From Oceanospirillales bacterium (GTDB lineage: Bacteria > Pseudomonadota > Gammaproteobacteria > Pseudomonadales > Balneatricaceae): a DNA stretch of 64,000 nt. Of this stretch, positions 1 through 9,133 are shown in pieces (the stretch's first letter is position 1; the number at the start of each line of letters is the position of its first letter). The notes below the pieces were generated by a model. That model worked only from the letters and a program-made list of their open reading frames with translations, had not been told where the DNA came from and made no database searches. Both the position numbers and the translations under genes were made by a program. Location: contig JAAEYW010000009.1 of NCBI GenBank assembly GCA_018223185.1, forward strand, positions 1 through 64,000. The letters are read 5' to 3'.

Positions 1-374
1 TAACCATGTAGATATCGATGTTTCTATATCCTTCCCCATAACCTGCGATGAACCTTAAAAAGGAGGTCTCATCGGTCCTGAAAATAGCCTCATCCGTTGA
101 CAGACTAACTGATCGTTATGCCCTCTTTTTGTAGTTTGATAGCTGTTTATCGACGACGATATCAATGGTTTTTCTGTCTGTATAACACGGGATTGTCCGA
201 GATAGACCAAATGGACTAATGCAGACCGAAAACAAGACCGTTTACCCATTTTTACGCCATCTCTTTAGGCCCTTCTATCTGAGAAATCCTCATATCATTT
301 ACGCTGATGAAACGATTTGAGTGCTGTGCAGTTTTACCGTATTGGACGGGACTGCAGCCGATGAGGACTGGAAA
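1..374. other. upstream region of first methyltransferase copy
   Basis: There is no supportable gene here. From about 205 onward the sequence is related to the leader of the second methyltransferase copy (about 6342-6513), with scattered differences. Before 205 the two leaders share nothing obvious. The promoter of the first copy should lie here, but I cannot place -35/-10 boxes with confidence. Confidence 0.5.
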
Positions 375-1523
375 ATGGCTACACAACAAAAAGAAGAATT
401 TGGCTTTGGAACGCAGATTCGGAAATCCCCTTATTTTGATGCAACCGTGCGCTGGGGTGCTACCGGTTTCTCGGTATATAACCATATGTATATCCCGCGT
501 GATTTTGGCAATCCCGAGCAGAATTTCTGGAACCTGGTCAACGATGCCATCCTGTGTGATGTTGCGGTTGAACGCCAGGTAGAGATTACCGGTCCTGATG
601 CAGCACAGTTCGCGCAACTACTGACGCCCCGCGACCTGTCCAAGTGTGCAGTAGGGCAGTGCAAATATGTGCTGATCACGAATGCTGATGGCGGCATTCT
701 GAACGATCCGATCCTGCTGCGCCTTGAAGAAAACCGCTTCTGGATCTCGCTGGCAGACAGCGATATTTTGCTGTGGGCACAAGGCGTTGCGATTAACTCG
801 GGTCTGGATGTTCAAATCCGCGAACCGGATGTTTCTCCGCTGCAGCTGCAAGGTCCGAAGTCCGGTGAAATTATGAAAGCGCTGTTTGGCGACAGCATCA
901 CCGATCTGAAGTATTACTGGTTACGTGAATACGACCTGGATGGTATCCCTCTGATCATATCCCGGACCGGCTGGTCAAGTGAACTGGGCTATGAGCTTTA
1001 TCTGCAGGATGGCTCGAAGGGTGATGAGTTGTGGGAAAAGATTATGGCAGCGGGTGCTCCGTTCGGTCTTCAGCCTGGCCATACATCGTCAATTCGTCGC
1101 ATTGAGGGCGGTATGCTGTCCTACCATGCCGATATGGATAACAGCACTAATCCGTATGAACTGGGTCTGGATCGTCTGGTAGAGCTGGATATCGAAGCTG
1201 ATTTTATCGGTAAAGCTGCTCTGAAGCGTATCCGTGACGAGGGTGTCTCACGCAAACAGGTTGGCCTGGTGATTGAAGGCCCGGCGCTGACAGGGCCTAA
1301 CACCCGTTTCTGGATGCTGGAAAAAGAGGGTGAGCAGGTGGGTAAAGTGACCTCTGCGGTGTTCTCTCCACGTCTGGAACAAAACATTGCGCTGGCGATG
1401 GTCAGCGCAGCGTTTGCAGACTTTGGCACAACGTTTGAAGTTGAGCTGCCGAGCGGCAAAACAACAGCGACCGTTGTCGAAATGCCATTCTTTGATCCTA
1501 AAAAGACCATTGCGGCGATCTGA
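375..1523 (+). CDS. dmdA: DmdA/GcvT-family THF-dependent demethylase (copy 1)
   Basis: This 382-residue protein belongs to the GcvT/DmdA family, which moves a methyl group from a methylated substrate to tetrahydrofolate. DmdA itself turns DMSP into methylmercaptopropionate plus 5-methyl-THF. The DmdA-like stretches VYNHM, VAVERQVEI, LTPRDLS and GQCKYV are visible, and the length fits (about 370). The start at 375 is chosen for the GAGG box at 363-366 and because the in-frame upstream extension begins differently in the two copies. A MetF-like gene, folD, a BCCT transporter and purU follow on the same strand, which fits methyl oxidation. The protein is identical to that at 6514-7662. The substrate is inferred: DMSP is the leading guess, but glycine betaine or another methyl donor cannot be excluded. 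Confidence 0.8.
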   Translation: MATQQKEEFGFGTQIRKSPYFDATVRWGATGFSVYNHMYIPRDFGNPEQNFWNLVNDAILCDVAVERQVEITGPDAAQFAQLLTPRDLSKCAVGQCKYVLITNADGGILNDPILLRLEENRFWISLADSDILLWAQGVAINSGLDVQIREPDVSPLQLQGPKSGEIMKALFGDSITDLKYYWLREYDLDGIPLIISRTGWSSELGYELYLQDGSKGDELWEKIMAAGAPFGLQPGHTSSIRRIEGGMLSYHADMDNSTNPYELGLDRLVELDIEADFIGKAALKRIRDEGVSRKQVGLVIEGPALTGPNTRFWMLEKEGEQVGKVTSAVFSPRLEQNIALAMVSAAFADFGTTFEVELPSGKTTATVVEMPFFDPKKTIAAI

Positions 1524-1732
1524 TTTAAGTAAACAGACATGCCAAAAAAATGAGCGGACTCTGCAGACTCTTATTCACGATCGGGTATTGATTTAAACGA
1601 TAAAATTAACACTATACCGGTTCGTGTGGTCCAGGCACTTTGAGTGCAACAGCTGTTCCTGAGATGTCTGCGGATGCTCATTGATAATAAATAACAGGGT
1701 GTGACCACCCGACAAAACATAAAGGCGATCGT

Positions 1733-2668
1733 ATGGGGCTGCTATCTTTTCTTTACAAATCTGCTGATGTCAGCACCAGCACAGAGGATCAGACATCCCG
1801 CTTGCTGGAAAAATTTCTGAGCGGTTATTCTATTGAGGTCATGCCTCGAACCGCTGATAGCGTGCAGAGCTTCAGAGATATTCTGCCTACCGGCACCCGC
1901 GTCTATATTGCGCATATCGATGGTACACCGATTGAGGATATGGTTCGCACTGCACGCCGTCTGACCGATGAGGGTTTTCAGGTCATGCCGCATTTTCCCG
2001 CACGTCTAATTACAGGGTATAATGAGCTGGCTGAATGGATCGCCCGATATCAGGGCGAGGCAGGGGTTAATCAGGCACTCCTTCTGGGCGGCGGTCTTAA
2101 CACCCCGGTGGGTGAATTTAAAGATTCTATGCAGCTGCTGGAAACGGGGCTGTTCGATGGTTTCAGTAATCTGCACATTGCCGGCCACCCCGAAGGTAAC
2201 CGCGATATAGATCCCGATGGTTCAGATAGGATGGTGATGCAAGCCATGAAGTGGAAGAAAGCTTTTTTTGAGCGGACGGATGCTCGCGTGGCGATTACCA
2301 CCCAGTTCTGCTTTGAAGCCGCTCCGGTCATCGCCTGGGCTGACAGGCTTGCAGACGAGGGGGTTGATCTGCCAATCCATATTGGAATGGCGGGCCCGGC
2401 TAAGCTACACACTCTGATTAAATACGCCCTGTCATGCGGTGTAGGTCCCAGTATGCGGGTTCTGCAGCGCCGGGCAAAGGATGTAGGGAAGTTGCTGCTG
2501 CCTTATGAGCCCACCGAATTAATAACCGAACTTGCCGCCCATAAGGAGCGCCATCCGGATTTTGGCATTGAGCAGGTGCATTTCTTCCCTCTGGGCGGGA
2601 TTAAGAACAGTGCAGCCTGGGTTACTGAGAATGCTGGTAACGCTGGCCGGCCAGCCTCAGCAGATTAA
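1733..2668 (+). CDS. MetF-like methylenetetrahydrofolate reductase
   Basis: This 311-residue protein resembles the TIM-barrel methylenetetrahydrofolate reductase family. EVMPR near residues 35-39 matches the EFFPP region of MetF. HIDGTP near 61, GHPEGN at 151-156 and ITTQFCFE near 188-195 match the folate- and flavin-binding stretches. The C-terminal HFFPLGG corresponds to MetF HFYTLNR. Next to a DmdA-type methyltransferase it probably runs in the oxidative direction, turning 5-methyl-THF into 5,10-methylene-THF for FolD. The start ATG follows AAAGGCGATCGT, a usable ribosome site. It lies 209 bases after the first methyltransferase and 124 bases before folD, so it is probably co-transcribed. 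It differs enough from biosynthetic MetF that a specialised catabolic role is likely but unproven. Confidence 0.8.
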   Translation: MGLLSFLYKSADVSTSTEDQTSRLLEKFLSGYSIEVMPRTADSVQSFRDILPTGTRVYIAHIDGTPIEDMVRTARRLTDEGFQVMPHFPARLITGYNELAEWIARYQGEAGVNQALLLGGGLNTPVGEFKDSMQLLETGLFDGFSNLHIAGHPEGNRDIDPDGSDRMVMQAMKWKKAFFERTDARVAITTQFCFEAAPVIAWADRLADEGVDLPIHIGMAGPAKLHTLIKYALSCGVGPSMRVLQRRAKDVGKLLLPYEPTELITELAAHKERHPDFGIEQVHFFPLGGIKNSAAWVTENAGNAGRPASAD

Positions 2669-2792
2669 GCTTGTTCAAAAGATATCTGTAGTCAGCCTCC
2701 CCAAAAAAGGGGGCGCTACATAACAGGAACAAACGCGCCGCTTTACCGGTCTTTAACCCGTTTCCGGTGTGCGCGAGATGAGAAGAAAACAC

Positions 2793-3686
2793 ATGACTGC
2801 ACAGATCATCGATGGCAAGAATTTCGCCGTCGCATTACGCGAAAGAGTAGCCGCGCAGACTGCGAACCTGAAAGAAAAATACAATATCACTCCCGGTCTG
2901 GCAGTGGTGCTGGTCGGTGAGGATCCTGCATCTCAGGTCTATGTTCGCTCAAAGGGAAAACAAACCATTGAAGCGGGTATGAACTCTTATGAACACAAAC
3001 TACCGGCAGATACCTCTGAGACTGAGCTGTTAACCCTGATTAGTCAGCTCAATGCAGATCCGGATGTTCATGGTATTCTCGTTCAGCTTCCTCTGCCTGA
3101 TCACATCGATGAAGCGTTAGTGATTAATGCTATCGACCCGGCCAAAGATGTGGATGGGTTTCATATCTCTAATGCCGGACTGCTGGCAACAGGGCAAAAA
3201 GCGATGGTGCCCTGTACCCCTTTGGGGTGTCTGATGATGCTCCGCGAGTATTGCGGTAACTTGTCTGGCCTGAATGCGGTCGTGATTGGACGGTCGAATA
3301 TCGTTGGCAAACCGATGGCGCAACTGTTGTTGAAAGATAGCTGCACAGTGACAATAGCGCATTCGCGGACGCGAAATTTGCCGGAGCTGGTGCGCGGTGC
3401 CGATATCGTTGTTGCTGCTGTGGGGCAGCCCCTGTTCGTCAAGGGCGAATGGATCAAACCCGGGGCTACTGTGATTGATGTGGGTATCAATCGCATTGAG
3501 CAGGGTGACGGTATGACACGGCTTGTCGGTGATGTGGATTTCGACACAGCCAAAGAGGTTGCTGGCGCGATCACTCCGGTGCCCGGAGGTGTTGGCCCCA
3601 TGACTATTGCCTGCTTACTGGCGAATACAGTGACAGCATGTTGCCGTTCACACTCTCTTCCCGAGCCTCAGGGCCTTACGGTCTGA
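2793..3686 (+). CDS. folD: methylenetetrahydrofolate dehydrogenase/cyclohydrolase FolD
   Basis: This 297-residue bifunctional cytosolic enzyme oxidises 5,10-methylene-THF with NADP and hydrolyses the methenyl form to 10-formyl-THF. The catalytic [13 protein letters not shown] region lies at residues 42-54 with the key Tyr and Lys. GILVQLPLP is at 94-102, the nucleotide-binding [12 protein letters not shown] at 163-174 and [10 protein letters not shown] near 273. The start at 2793 (MTAQIIDGK) aligns with E. coli MAAKIIDGK; an upstream GTG would add eight unsupported residues. It sits between the MetF-like gene and the BCCT transporter and would pass formyl-THF to PurU. It may be a second, catabolic folD; whether the genome has another cannot be seen here. 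Confidence 0.95.
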   Translation: MTAQIIDGKNFAVALRERVAAQTANLKEKYNITPGLAVVLVGEDPASQVYVRSKGKQTIEAGMNSYEHKLPADTSETELLTLISQLNADPDVHGILVQLPLPDHIDEALVINAIDPAKDVDGFHISNAGLLATGQKAMVPCTPLGCLMMLREYCGNLSGLNAVVIGRSNIVGKPMAQLLLKDSCTVTIAHSRTRNLPELVRGADIVVAAVGQPLFVKGEWIKPGATVIDVGINRIEQGDGMTRLVGDVDFDTAKEVAGAITPVPGGVGPMTIACLLANTVTACCRSHSLPEPQGLTV

Positions 3687-3778
3687 CAATAATAAAACCA
3701 GAATTGAACCGTTGTAGCCATCGGGAGGTTCTGGTTAAAGAGCGAATATATTTACCAGATGTGATGGACGTAACAATT

Positions 3779-3815
3779 CGGGATGAGGGCTGGATGCAGC
3801 GGACACCTCATCCCG
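3779..3815. repeat. 10-bp perfect inverted repeat after folD
   Basis: CGGGATGAGG at 3779-3788 is matched by CCTCATCCCG at 3806-3815. It has no T-run, so it may be an mRNA 3' stabiliser or a protein site rather than an intrinsic terminator. Confidence 0.5.
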
Positions 3816-4151
3816 GCACTCTGGCATGCCAGGGCATCGTTGCATCGGTTATTCTTGATGCTAAGAAACTTTCATGATTACTCATCAGTCTGTGTTTCAT
3901 ATAAGTCAGTACAATATGTTGTAAATTACAGTTTTATTTGTTCGTTAAAGTGCGTTTTTTATAAAATATAAAAGAGAGATCTTTTCAGGATTTTTTATAA
4001 TGATGCGAATTTATGTGGACTCCTAAAAATTCGTGTTTTAAAAATCGCTTTTTATACAGGCTATTATTAAAGGTTCTGTTAAAAATTCGGTTGATTTCTC
4101 CTTGTCTTTTATATGACGATCCCATTTTTATTTCATCTCTCATAGATTTAA

Positions 4152-4190
4152 AAAGCTATTAGTTGTTGATTATCAATAGCTTTGTTTTTA
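4152..4190 (+). terminator. orphan terminator-like hairpin
   Basis: AAAGCTATT (4152-4160) pairs perfectly with AATAGCTTT (4175-4183) and is followed by GTTTTTA. No annotated gene ends nearby: folD stops 466 bases upstream. It could end a small RNA or a leader transcript. Confidence 0.45.
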
Positions 4191-4460
4191 TATCTGTCGA
4201 AAGATTTCCCTGCTTAATAGCCTCTTTTCTTATATAAAAAACAGCCCTCATAAAGCTAAGCAATCTGGTTAGAAAATGTCGTTTTACAGCAGCGATTGGC
4301 TTGCATACGATAAAAGCCACAATAAGCAGTGACATTCAGAGTCCTGATATTGCTAAATATTTTCAACGGATGAATTGTGTTATTTCTAATTCTTTTTGGA
4401 TGCGGAATACTGCAAATTCTTACCGCCGACTGCATAATAAAAACAATCTGGATTATTAAA

Positions 4461-6035
4461 ATGAATGAGCAAGTTCGAAGCAAACCTTTGCCCGGGCAGT
4501 ATACGACTGACTATAAAGCGGGGCAGGATAACGTTCAGGTTCTGGGGATGGATATCCATAACCCGGTGTTCACAACCAGTGCGCTGGCGATTATCACCTT
4601 TATCGTACTGGCACTGATGTTTCCGGCAGATGCAAAAACAATCCTGGAAGGTGCCAGGGTATGGTCTACCACAACCTTTGACTGGTTATTCATGATCAGC
4701 GGTAACATCTTTGTTATATTCTGTATCTCTCTTATTCTGTTACCTGTTGGCAGGATCAGGCTTGGCGGGAAAACAGCGAAACCTGATTTCAGCAGAATGT
4801 CATGGTTCTCAATGTTATTTGCCGCAGGTATGGGCATAGGCCTGATGTTCTGGAGTGTCGCAGAGCCGGTGGCATACTATACCGACTGGTGGGGTACGCC
4901 ATTAAATGCGGCAGCTAAGACTCCGGAAGCGGCCTCCATGGCCATGGGCGCGACCATGTTTCACTGGGGATTACATCCCTGGGCGATCTACGGCGTAGTG
5001 GCACTGGCACTGGGCTTTTTTACCTACAATAAAGGCCTGCCGCTGACTATTCGTTCGGCATTTTACCCGCTACTGGGAGAACGTACCTGGGGGCCTATTG
5101 GCCATGTCATCGATATCGTAGCAGTCCTGGCAACGATTTTCGGTCTGGCAACGTCTCTGGGATTGGGGGCGTCTCAGGCTTCCAGCGGACTTAACTTCCT
5201 GTTCGGCGTGGAAAACTCCATCTCTACCCAGATTGCCATTATTGTAGTCGTCACCGGGATTGCGATTTTCTCGGTGGTACGTGGCCTTGACGGCGGCGTT
5301 AAGCTCCTGAGTAACATCAACATGGGGATTGCGGCGGTTCTGCTTCTGTTTGTGATTATTGCGGGTTCAGTGACCGTCTTTTTCGGAAACTTCCTGGGCA
5401 CACTGGGCAGCTATGCGGAAAATATTCTTCCCCTGAGTAACTGGATAGGACGCGAGGACGATAAGTTTTACACTGGCTGGACCGTTTTCTACTGGGCCTG
5501 GTGGGTCTCCTGGTCACCGTTCGTGGGTATGTTTATTGCCCGTATTTCTAAGGGCCGGACTGTACGTGAGTTTATGACGGCTGTGCTGCTGGTTCCGACG
5601 CTGGTATCTGCTGTGTGGATGTCTGCATTCGGAGCTCAGGCGCTGGATCAGGTGCAGGGTGGTATTGGTCAGCTGAGTAACGGCCTGGGTGATGTGTCAC
5701 TGGCAATGTTCCACATGCTTGAGAATCTGCCACTGACACAGATCACCTCAATACTGGCTATCGTACTGGTTCTGGTGTTCTTCATTACATCGTCTGACTC
5801 CGGCTCTCTGGTCATCGACTCCATTACTGCCGGTGGTAAAGTGGATGCGCCAACCCCCCAGCGTATCTTCTGGGCTGTGTTACAGGGACTGATCGCGGCA
5901 GTGTTGCTGTATGGTGGTGGCTCAGAGGCGCTTAAAGCCCTGCAAGCGGGATCCATTGCAACCGGTTTACCCTTTACCGCCATTCTGCTGCTGATGTGTT
6001 TCAGTATTTACAAGGGACTGAAGTCTGAAGTCTGA
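4461..6035 (+). CDS. BCCT-family betaine/choline/carnitine/DMSP transporter
   Basis: This 524-residue inner-membrane transporter has twelve predicted membrane segments. The family motif MGIGLMFWSVAEP lies at residues 124-136, and the BCCT signature WTVFYWAWWVSWSPF starts at W340. ITSSDSGS follows further on, in a late membrane segment. BCCT carriers import quaternary-ammonium or sulfonium compounds such as glycine betaine, choline, carnitine or DMSP, driven by sodium or protons. The start at 4461 gives the usual hydrophilic N-terminus; the longer in-frame extension to 4377 encodes hydrophobic residues with no ribosome site. It is flanked by the two methyltransferase copies, so it is the likely importer of their substrate. 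The C-terminal tail is short, which argues against the long osmosensing tail of BetP-type carriers and for a catabolic role. Confidence 0.9.
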   Translation: MNEQVRSKPLPGQYTTDYKAGQDNVQVLGMDIHNPVFTTSALAIITFIVLALMFPADAKTILEGARVWSTTTFDWLFMISGNIFVIFCISLILLPVGRIRLGGKTAKPDFSRMSWFSMLFAAGMGIGLMFWSVAEPVAYYTDWWGTPLNAAAKTPEAASMAMGATMFHWGLHPWAIYGVVALALGFFTYNKGLPLTIRSAFYPLLGERTWGPIGHVIDIVAVLATIFGLATSLGLGASQASSGLNFLFGVENSISTQIAIIVVVTGIAIFSVVRGLDGGVKLLSNINMGIAAVLLLFVIIAGSVTVFFGNFLGTLGSYAENILPLSNWIGREDDKFYTGWTVFYWAWWVSWSPFVGMFIARISKGRTVREFMTAVLLVPTLVSAVWMSAFGAQALDQVQGGIGQLSNGLGDVSLAMFHMLENLPLTQITSILAIVLVLVFFITSSDSGSLVIDSITAGGKVDAPTPQRIFWAVLQGLIAAVLLYGGGSEALKALQAGSIATGLPFTAILLLMCFSIYKGLKSEV

Positions 6036-6513
6036 ATACTGAGTCAGTCTTCTGATATAAAGACAGCCTTGTGCATCCAGCTCCCCCATCGCCGGGGAGC
6101 GACCAGGCCTGAATCCAGATAAGCGGATGAGTGCTCCCTCGGGCAACGTCAGCGTAAAGGGTTCAGGCTTTATTATTTCTCCAGATTTTCTTCTGTATTC
6201 ATACCTGAGCTACCGCAGTGTCATCTTCATCTTATTATTGATTAGCAGCAGGGAGGCTACCGCACTTTCTGCTGCCAGTGCCAACTGCTTCGCGCCGCTC
6301 GCATGCTTTTTTTCCCTGGATTCAGCCCTGCGCTCAAGCATAGACCAAACAGACTAATACGAGCTGAAAAATAAGACCGTTTTTCCATTTTTTGACCATC
6401 TCTTTAGGCCCTTCTATCTGAGAATTCCTCATATCATTTACGCTGATGAAACGATTTGAGTTATGTGCAGTTTTACCGTATTGGACGGGACTGCAGCCGA
6501 TGAGGACTGGAAA
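6036..6513. other. gap between BCCT gene and second methyltransferase
   Basis: There is no supportable gene. It holds a GC-rich hairpin (GCTCCCC at 6080-6086 with GGGGAGC at 6094-6100) just after the transporter. From about 6342 it carries a leader related to that at 205-374 before the first methyltransferase copy. Confidence 0.5.
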
Positions 6514-7662
6514 ATGGCTACACAACAAAAAGAAGAATTTGGCTTTGGAACGCAGATTCGGAAATCCCCTTATTTTGATGCAACCGTGCGCTGGGGTGCT
6601 ACCGGTTTCTCGGTATATAACCATATGTATATCCCGCGTGATTTTGGCAATCCCGAGCAGAATTTCTGGAACCTGGTCAACGATGCCATCCTGTGTGATG
6701 TTGCGGTTGAACGCCAGGTAGAGATTACCGGTCCTGATGCAGCACAGTTCGCGCAACTACTGACGCCCCGCGACCTGTCCAAGTGTGCAGTAGGGCAGTG
6801 CAAATATGTGCTGATCACGAATGCTGATGGCGGCATTCTGAACGATCCGATCCTGCTGCGCCTTGAAGAAAACCGCTTCTGGATCTCGCTGGCAGACAGC
6901 GATATTTTGCTGTGGGCACAAGGCGTTGCGATTAACTCGGGTCTGGATGTTCAAATCCGCGAACCGGATGTTTCTCCGCTGCAGCTGCAAGGTCCGAAGT
7001 CCGGTGAAATTATGAAAGCGCTGTTTGGCGACAGCATCACCGATCTGAAGTATTACTGGTTACGTGAATACGACCTGGATGGTATCCCTCTGATCATATC
7101 CCGGACCGGCTGGTCAAGTGAACTGGGCTATGAGCTTTATCTGCAGGATGGCTCGAAGGGTGATGAGTTGTGGGAAAAGATTATGGCAGCGGGTGCTCCG
7201 TTCGGTCTTCAGCCTGGCCATACATCGTCAATTCGTCGCATTGAGGGCGGTATGCTGTCCTACCATGCCGATATGGATAACAGCACTAATCCGTATGAAC
7301 TGGGTCTGGATCGTCTGGTAGAGCTGGATATCGAAGCTGATTTTATCGGTAAAGCTGCTCTGAAGCGTATCCGTGACGAGGGTGTCTCACGCAAACAGGT
7401 TGGCCTGGTGATTGAAGGCCCGGCGCTGACAGGGCCTAACACCCGTTTCTGGATGCTGGAAAAAGAGGGTGAGCAGGTGGGTAAAGTGACCTCTGCGGTG
7501 TTCTCTCCACGTCTGGAACAAAACATTGCGCTGGCGATGGTCAGCGCAGCGTTTGCAGACTTTGGCACAACGTTTGAAGTTGAGCTGCCGAGCGGCAAAA
7601 CAACAGCGACCGTTGTCGAAATGCCATTCTTTGATCCTAAAAAGACCATTGCGGCGATCTGA
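6514..7662 (+). CDS. dmdA: DmdA/GcvT-family THF-dependent demethylase (copy 2)
   Basis: This second copy encodes the same 382 residues as 375-1523 (offset 6139 bases). The similarity begins in the leader at about 6342, where several base differences are visible, and ends sharply just after the stop codon. A leader less conserved than the coding part suggests gene conversion or selection as well as recent duplication. The start at 6514 follows the same GAGG box. The gene sits between the BCCT transporter and purU, so each end of the C1 module has its own methyltransferase. Two copies may raise dosage or allow different control. The function is as for copy 1, with the same uncertainty over the substrate. 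Confidence 0.8.
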   Translation: MATQQKEEFGFGTQIRKSPYFDATVRWGATGFSVYNHMYIPRDFGNPEQNFWNLVNDAILCDVAVERQVEITGPDAAQFAQLLTPRDLSKCAVGQCKYVLITNADGGILNDPILLRLEENRFWISLADSDILLWAQGVAINSGLDVQIREPDVSPLQLQGPKSGEIMKALFGDSITDLKYYWLREYDLDGIPLIISRTGWSSELGYELYLQDGSKGDELWEKIMAAGAPFGLQPGHTSSIRRIEGGMLSYHADMDNSTNPYELGLDRLVELDIEADFIGKAALKRIRDEGVSRKQVGLVIEGPALTGPNTRFWMLEKEGEQVGKVTSAVFSPRLEQNIALAMVSAAFADFGTTFEVELPSGKTTATVVEMPFFDPKKTIAAI

Positions 7663-7833
7663 TTCTGAAGGTTGAGGTATCTCGACGGCACACAGATGAC
7701 CGGCTGCGTCCACACCCAGGCTTTCCAGGTAGTGAATACAGCCGGATATCCGGGTCATCCCGGTATTAATAAATCAGCCAGCTGACTATGCGACAAGACG
7801 GGAAGTTCAGGGGGGGATCATCCGAAACGGATC

Positions 7834-7863
7834 TCTCCTGCAACGTCATCTCCTGCAACGTCA
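7834..7863. repeat. 15-bp tandem duplication
   Basis: TCTCCTGCAACGTCA occurs twice in direct succession (7834-7848, 7849-7863), just upstream of purU. It may be slippage or part of the purU leader. Confidence 0.7.
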
Positions 7864-7897
7864 GTCTGGCGAATAATAAAATTTAAGGACCTGTAGA

Positions 7898-8770
7898 ATG
7901 ACTACAAATACAACAACCTATATCCTTACCGGCAGTTCTCAAACCAAGCTGGGTGTGCTCGATCTGATAATCAGCAGCCTGTATCGCAATGACTGTTATG
8001 CATACGAGATGCATACTTTTGATGATGCCGATACAGACCGTTTTTTCTTTCGTGTCGAATTTAATTACCGGGGTGACGGTGAGTTTTCGGAAGCGGATCT
8101 GCGTAGTCAGCTTGCCGACCGGGCAGAAGCCTTCGATGTTGAATGGGAGCTGCGCGATCTGGCGGTTCCAGCTAAGGTAGTGCTGCTGGTCTCCAAGTAT
8201 GATCACTGCCTGCAGGATCTGCTCCATCGTCATAGTACCGGTGCGCTTAATATCGAGATCCCGGCGATCATCTCCAATCATCCGGATCTGAAAAAACAGG
8301 CTGACTGGTACAATATCCCGTACTACCACCTGCCGGTTACTGCGGAAACTAAAGAGCAGCAGGAAGCGCAGATGTGGGAGATCATTCAGGAATCCGAAGC
8401 CGATCTCGTTGTGCTGGCGCGCTACATGCAAGTACTGTCTGAAGATATGTGCAAGAAGCTGCATGGACGGGCTATCAATATCCACCATTCACTGCTGCCG
8501 GGCTTCAAAGGTGCCAAGCCTTACCATCAGGCCTATGAGAAAGGCGTTAAACTGGTCGGAGCTACAGCACACTACGTTAGCGAACACCTGGACGAAGGAC
8601 CAATCATCACTCAGGGTGTGGAACCGGTGGATCACACCTACACACCTGAGCGACTGGTAGCAAAAGGACGTGATACCGAGCGTGTCACGCTGGCAAAAGC
8701 AATTAAGCTGCATGTCGAGCATCGCTGTTTTCTGAATGGCAACAAAACGGTTGTCTTCCCAGGACATTAA
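7898..8770 (+). CDS. purU: formyltetrahydrofolate deformylase PurU
   Basis: This 290-residue cytosolic enzyme hydrolyses 10-formyl-THF to formate and THF. It has an N-terminal ACT-like regulatory part (about residues 7-85) and a formyltransferase-fold domain. The catalytic triad of the family is visible: N194 and H196 in NIHHSLLPGFKGA, and D232 in HLDEGP. The start ATG follows AAGGACC at good spacing. It ends the inferred path from methyl group to formate and recycles free THF for the methyltransferase. No formate dehydrogenase or formate-THF ligase gene is in the window. ACT-domain control by methionine or glycine is known in E. coli PurU; whether it applies here is inference. Confidence 0.93.
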   Translation: MTTNTTTYILTGSSQTKLGVLDLIISSLYRNDCYAYEMHTFDDADTDRFFFRVEFNYRGDGEFSEADLRSQLADRAEAFDVEWELRDLAVPAKVVLLVSKYDHCLQDLLHRHSTGALNIEIPAIISNHPDLKKQADWYNIPYYHLPVTAETKEQQEAQMWEIIQESEADLVVLARYMQVLSEDMCKKLHGRAINIHHSLLPGFKGAKPYHQAYEKGVKLVGATAHYVSEHLDEGPIITQGVEPVDHTYTPERLVAKGRDTERVTLAKAIKLHVEHRCFLNGNKTVVFPGH

Positions 8771-9133
8771 TCATCGTTGCAGGGTGATGAGTCGTTAACG
8801 TTGTCAGCGGATCAGTCCGGTAAACCGGTGATCCGCGCTTACTCCATCAGAGTGGCAGGGGACGTTGACCGGATCAGCTATATTCGTTTCCGGTATCGTC
8901 GATACTCTGCGAACAGATTTACTCCCTTAGTGCATGAATATGCATTTTCAGGCCCCGGTGGGGCCTTTTTTATTTTGTTGCTGCGTTGATGCAAATTTAG
9001 AATTCAGATGACTGACCGGTTTGCGACAGAATTCATGCGCCTGTCATTCTTAGCACATATAACGTTTGATCTGGTTCATTCAGGTGGTTAGACTCGAATC
9101 TGATGGATTCGGATTTGATGTGTAATTAAAAAT
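8771..9133. other. gap between purU and Lrp-type gene
   Basis: There is no supportable gene. It contains a strong intrinsic terminator at 8951-8976 and then the promoter region of the regulator. Confidence 0.5.
8951..8976 (+). terminator. intrinsic terminator after purU
   Basis: GGCCCC at 8951-8956 pairs with GGGGCC at 8960-8965 and is followed by TTTTTTATTTT. It is 180 bases past the purU stop and separates the C1 genes from the regulator. Confidence 0.85.

Larger units (their letters stand above)
3687..4460. other. long AT-rich gap between folD and BCCT gene
   Basis: There is no convincing gene in these 774 bases. They contain a perfect 10-bp inverted repeat with a 17-base loop (3779-3788 with 3806-3815), possibly the folD transcript end, and an orphan terminator-like hairpin at 4152-4190. 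The remainder is markedly AT-rich, consistent with a regulatory region for the transporter. Confidence 0.5.

Noticed and set aside
252-617. Minus-strand reading frame across the first methyltransferase start, with a near-identical one at 6334-6756
   Set aside because: It overlaps the well-supported methyltransferase and is only mirrored because the gene is duplicated.
6080-6513. Possible riboswitch before the second methyltransferase
   Set aside because: There is a hairpin but no glycine, SAM or THF riboswitch core that I can recognise.
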